DNA from: JBLRWS01 sp047921075
GTDB taxonomy: Bacteria > Bacteroidota > Rhodothermia > Balneolales > Balneolaceae
Reading direction: 5' to 3'
DNA length: 5,872 nt
Assembly (NCBI GenBank): GCA_047921075.1
Contig: JBLRWS010000101.1
Coordinates: 1-5,872 of the forward strand
The notes beneath the pieces were generated by a model, which was not told the origin of the DNA, searched no databases, and was given only the letters and a program-made list of their open reading frames with translations. Within the stretch, counting starts at the first letter, position 1. Each line of letters opens with the position of its first letter. Both the position numbers and the translations under genes were made by a program. Shown here piece by piece: positions 5,821-5,872 of this stretch.

Positions 5821-5872
5821 TGAAGAGAAATACCATGTCTGGGTTGGGGTGTTGAGCTTGGTGAGACATGGT
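5821..5872. repeat. Palindromic repeat, copy 2, cut by window end
   Basis: This is 49/52 identical to copy 1, with starts exactly 120 bp apart. The left arm AGAAATACCATGTCT (5826-5840) pairs perfectly with the visible part of the right arm, AGACATGGT (5864-5872); the rest of that arm is outside the window. Relative to copy 1, the change at 5835 (A instead of G) restores a Watson-Crick pair with the T of the right arm. The 68 bases between the 52-bp copies (5753-5820) include the end of copy 1's right arm and otherwise show no gene or known element. Confidence 0.8.

Noticed and set aside
5701..5872. CRISPR array
   Set aside because: Only two repeats of about 52 bp with a 68-bp spacer and strong internal palindromes are seen, and there is no cas gene. 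This does not fit CRISPR geometry.

Overview
The window reads as chromosomal DNA from a member of the Bacteroidota / Rhodothermota / Balneolota group. This is inferred from three things: a secreted protein with an N-terminal carboxypeptidase-regulatory-like (CarboxypepD_reg) beta domain, a typical Bacteroidota architecture; starts that mostly lack Shine-Dalgarno sequences; and a candidate promoter of the TTG-N19-TAnnTTTG type. The species cannot be named from the sequence. Nothing looks like a phage, plasmid or transposase gene.

Layout, left to right. (1) A minus-strand gene (1166 down to the left edge) encodes an exported protein with a CarboxypepD_reg-like domain. It may end exactly at the window edge. 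(2) A 211-bp intergenic stretch (1167-1377) holds two hairpins, one a likely terminator, and a candidate promoter for gene 1. (3) A minus-strand gene (2418-1378) encodes an unrecognised polytopic membrane protein that appears to be built from two related five-helix halves. (4) A divergent plus-strand gene (2528-3181) encodes a small class I SAM-dependent methyltransferase. (5) A convergent minus-strand operon (5609-3197) encodes a short NfeD-like protein and two paralogous SPFH/band-7 (stomatin/prohibitin-type) proteins of 317 residues each. (6) The right end (5610-5872) has no recognised gene. It holds a candidate operon promoter and a pair of 52-bp near-identical repeats exactly 120 bp apart, each carrying a long inverted repeat.

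The only clear functional unit is the nfeD-SPFH-SPFH operon. The genes are 2-5 bp apart, and the family context suggests a membrane-anchored SPFH assembly with an NfeD partner. The two SPFH proteins align without an obvious gap at a constant 7-residue offset, which suggests tandem duplication and possibly a two-subunit assembly. The methyltransferase and the membrane protein share a 109-bp divergent intergenic region, but no functional link is visible.

The least explained elements are the duplicated membrane protein and the palindromic repeat array at the right edge. I see no convincing new multi-gene system. These two are the best candidates for something undescribed.
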